Assembly: GCA_905250885.1 (NCBI GenBank)
Contig: CAJNOQ010000977.1
Span: 1-38,128, forward strand
Source of the DNA: Didymodactylos carnosus
Taxonomy: Eukaryota; Rotifera; Eurotatoria; Philodinida; Philodinidae
Direction: 5' to 3'
Length of the DNA: 38,128 nucleotides
Shown piece by piece: positions 35,421 to 38,128 of this stretch. Position numbers and translations under genes: made by a program. Each line of letters starts with the position of its first letter. Position 1 is the stretch's first letter. Below the pieces are notes generated by a model. It did no database searches. It was not told the origin of the DNA and saw nothing but the letters and a program-made list of their open reading frames with translations.

Positions 35421-38128
35421 CCCATTTGTATGATACTTTTCAGTGTTGAAATGTTAAATTGAGCACTGCAAATTATCTCTTTTGAAGTTAGGTAAATCAG
35501 ACAGAATAAACCAAGAGCAGAAAGTCCAATATCCGTGTTTAGGCGCGAAAACACTTTGACAGTGGTGCCAGAATAATAGCGCCTAAAAATAGAAATAAAA
35601 TAAAAAAATTTTCTGAATTTCCCCTTTCCAAATTTTATGTTTAGTCAACATAAAATTAATTCTAAGAGTTTATATATATATAACTCTGTATCTCCGAGCC
35701 TGATAAAAGTTCATACTTTTCATATGATTGAAAGCTTTTATAATCGAAGTTATGAAAATCTATTTCTGATTATAGCTTCGCACCATTTATCCATCACAAA
35801 AAAAAGCAAAGCAAGTGAATTTACATTTGATGAAAATAGAAAATTTGTTCATCTTTTACATATTCAAGGAAGGGAGTGCTCACTCTAAACTTATTTCGTA
35901 TTCTGCCAATTTCGCGAGTTCAAATTGCATTAATTAGACAAATTGTATTCCCGTTTGTTCTACTAGTTTAAAGTACACGAATTTTCCACGATACTGATGT
36001 ATTTTTTAGAAAAGGATCCCGTTTAGTTTGTGAGGTATATCGCTTTTTGCAATGATAAGACCAACGGGAATATTGTTCGAAATATTGTTGAGCAGAAATA
36101 TAACTATTTCCGAGGCCACCAAAATGTTGAATAAAATGTTATGTTAAAATGTGAAAGTAAAACTGTTTATTTAGCGTCACTTTTCTCAAGAAAATATTGA
36201 TTATGGATAGTAGCAGCCTTTTTACTCTTGTTTTACGTACATTACTTCTGACTACCATAGCCCGAAGAGAAAGCCGGAAAGTCATGGTAGTTCAGAAAGT
36301 TCTCTGAAAACTCATTTGGCTTTTATACTGTAGTAGATACCTACTTTTTCATACGTTCAGCTGTGATATAGGCAGCCTTATAACTGAAAAACTAAACAGT
36401 ACCTTGTTCTAAAAAATAGCATAATATAGAGTACAAGTTGTGTACTATAAACTGGCAGAAAAACTGGAGAAGGGTATTTTCAAATTTGTTAACTTTTTAA
36501 TCTGGGAAGTTGCTAGAATGAACACGAATTTCATAGCGAAGACAATCTTTCTTTTGGATAAAACGATAAAATTGTTCTTTTCTCCATTTCTTGCTTTATA
36601 TCTCTCTCTATAGTGTGCATAGAAAGAAAGAAAAAAAACATCAAGTCAAGTATAGTACAGAAAAGATACATACATGTTCTTTCTGTTATACGATAATTCC
36701 ATCTTCTTTTTTTCAGGCATATTGAATAATCCTGTTCTCAATTCTCTGTCCAATCCAGTTACCGTTGAATAAATTCACCGATGCGACTTTTGACGGCTTT
36801 CCTACGTTTCGTCAAAAAACTCGTTAAGACTGTTATCGATATATTATCGTACAGGATCGCAAACAAATTCTTATTTCTTGGATCAAAAAATAAAAAGTAC
36901 TCACATTTAGATAAACGCTTACTTAATCTTGTTTCGAACCCACATCTAAACATTATTGAGCAAGTAACACCAATAGCACATAATATTATCTTGTAATGAA
37001 ATGTATCTCTATTATCAGAATTATTTCACAGTAGGTTTATGCTGTACGCCTAAATACAATAAAAAAAATGGAAATGGATGTCGTTGTAAATTAAACACTC
37101 AGCTGTATTGTCACTGATAAAATAACCGATACGAACGATCCACATTTTTTGAAAACCGTGGTGGATAACCGAACAAAGCAGATAATACTTTTAATTTAAT
37201 TAATTTGGTTGTAGTAACCAATGAAAATTTTTGGGTCTTGTAATAATTATTCGTCCACAAAGTACGTAAATGTGTCGTTACCCCTAAAATTTAAGAATTT
37301 CTCAGCTACATGTGTTTTGGATGTGCAAGTGAAGTCTCTTCACATACGCTCGCACCACCATGTCAGCCCTGTCAAAAACTTCGATAATATCAAAAGGATA
37401 CCATATTTGTTTTCACTAAAAGGACGAGGACAGGTAAAACTTTGTTTTTCTTTTTTAAGTCTTGGCCCCCTAACGAAAAACAACGAAAATTCTCTCATTT
37501 GTTTTGAAGAAACACAGACAGGACTCCATGCTGAATCCGACTATCGTATTGGTGTTTGAAAAATATGGCGTTTTTAGTTATCGAACAACAATATCTGATG
37601 GGTAACATATTGTAGTTTTATTTGTTATTATCACAATCGAAAGAAAAAAAAGAATAAATCCAGCTGTTGAGTTTCTTTTGTATCAGAAACATTTGCTATA
37701 GATAAGTTTGATGCTCAAGAATTTGATCATAATGAAAAAATTTTGTGTGTATATGACAGGCATCTGAAAAGGGAGATCATTGTTCGAGAAGTTTTCATAG
37801 GCCATGGGCAGCTATTTTCAATCTTTCTATACTCTTTTCCGCGTGGTAGCACTGTATTTACAAGCCTTTGGGTTTTTTGTGCTTTCCTTTGTTATGAGAT
37901 GTTTTCCTGGGCATAAAATAAACTTTCAAGTTCAAGTTCAATCTGTACTAATCGTGACAGGTATTGTACTTTCAAAGTATTTTGTTGCTTTGTGTGCTTG
38001 GTAAGGTTCAGCTAGATCAAAATTCAAGTGAATTTTAGTTTTTCGATTTTAATACATATTCTGGTTCGTCTTTGGACGCTGATTCCGAATAACACATCCC
38101 GAACTTCAAAAATCCTTTTCTTCGTGGA
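35421..38128. other. Gene-poor AT-rich end of window
   Basis: No gene is recognised. Open frames at 35637-35888, 36781-36996, 37221-37559 and 37804-38004 (all +) lack recognisable motifs; the last is hydrophobic and could be part of a membrane protein but has no support. A 50-base imperfect hairpin lies at 36247-36296 (TCTGACTACCAT...ATGGTAGTTCAGA). The right edge may enter a further gene outside the window. Confidence 0.4.

Noticed and set aside
36247..36296. Imperfect hairpin of about 50 bases.
   Set aside because: Short, imperfect, no target duplication or neighbouring gene context; noted only in the interval entry.

Overview
The window looks like nuclear DNA of a small invertebrate, most likely a bdelloid-type rotifer. 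The signs are AT-rich sequence, many 50-70 base GT-AG introns, animal genes (TMEM62, a katanin p60 relative, a BLTP3-like fragment), many short inverted-repeat transposons, and one intronless, GC-richer acyltransferase gene that resembles acquired DNA. The rotifer assignment is inference. The presence of spliceosomal introns and animal gene families is read directly from the sequence.

Layout. Bases 1286-10331 (+) hold one very large gene that I model as 21 exons coding for about 2,427 aa. Its order is: low-complexity N-terminus; ULP1/C48-like protease fold with the catalytic Cys replaced by Ala; ubiquitin-specific protease (USP) domain with complete Cys and His boxes; Cys/His motif plus DDE-type transposase core; then two further USP-like domains that keep Zn-binding CxxC pairs but have lost the catalytic residues. 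One 1-base frameshift in an A6 run interrupts the first USP domain. This fusion of transposase and (pseudo)deubiquitinases is the strongest candidate for an undescribed system here.

Bases 12.9-14.5 kb (-) hold a broken C-terminal part of a BLTP3/UHRF1BP1-like lipid-transfer protein gene, and 450 bp of it are copied almost perfectly at 17956-18405. Bases 16040-17918 (-) carry an intact 9-exon katanin p60-like AAA ATPase (441 aa). Unidentified coding-like scraps lie between them. A 19-bp exact inverted match, with two further shared motifs, places diverged terminal-repeat-like sequence at 4-72 and 19091-19163, so the first 19 kb may be one large mobile element or a region bracketed by element ends.

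Bases 19651-27180 (+) encode a complete 14-exon TMEM62 orthologue (637 aa, metallophosphoesterase plus membrane segments). Three of its introns contain inverted-repeat transposons. Bases 31250-32605 (-) encode an intronless 451-aa BAHD-type acyltransferase with HxxxD and DFG motifs. The rest (27.2-31.2 kb and 32.6-38.1 kb) is AT-rich and gene-poor, with several non-autonomous DNA transposons, some with clear target-site duplications.

No operon-like relationship between the genes is expected. The ULP-like, USP and transposase parts act within one predicted polypeptide; the other genes are independent.
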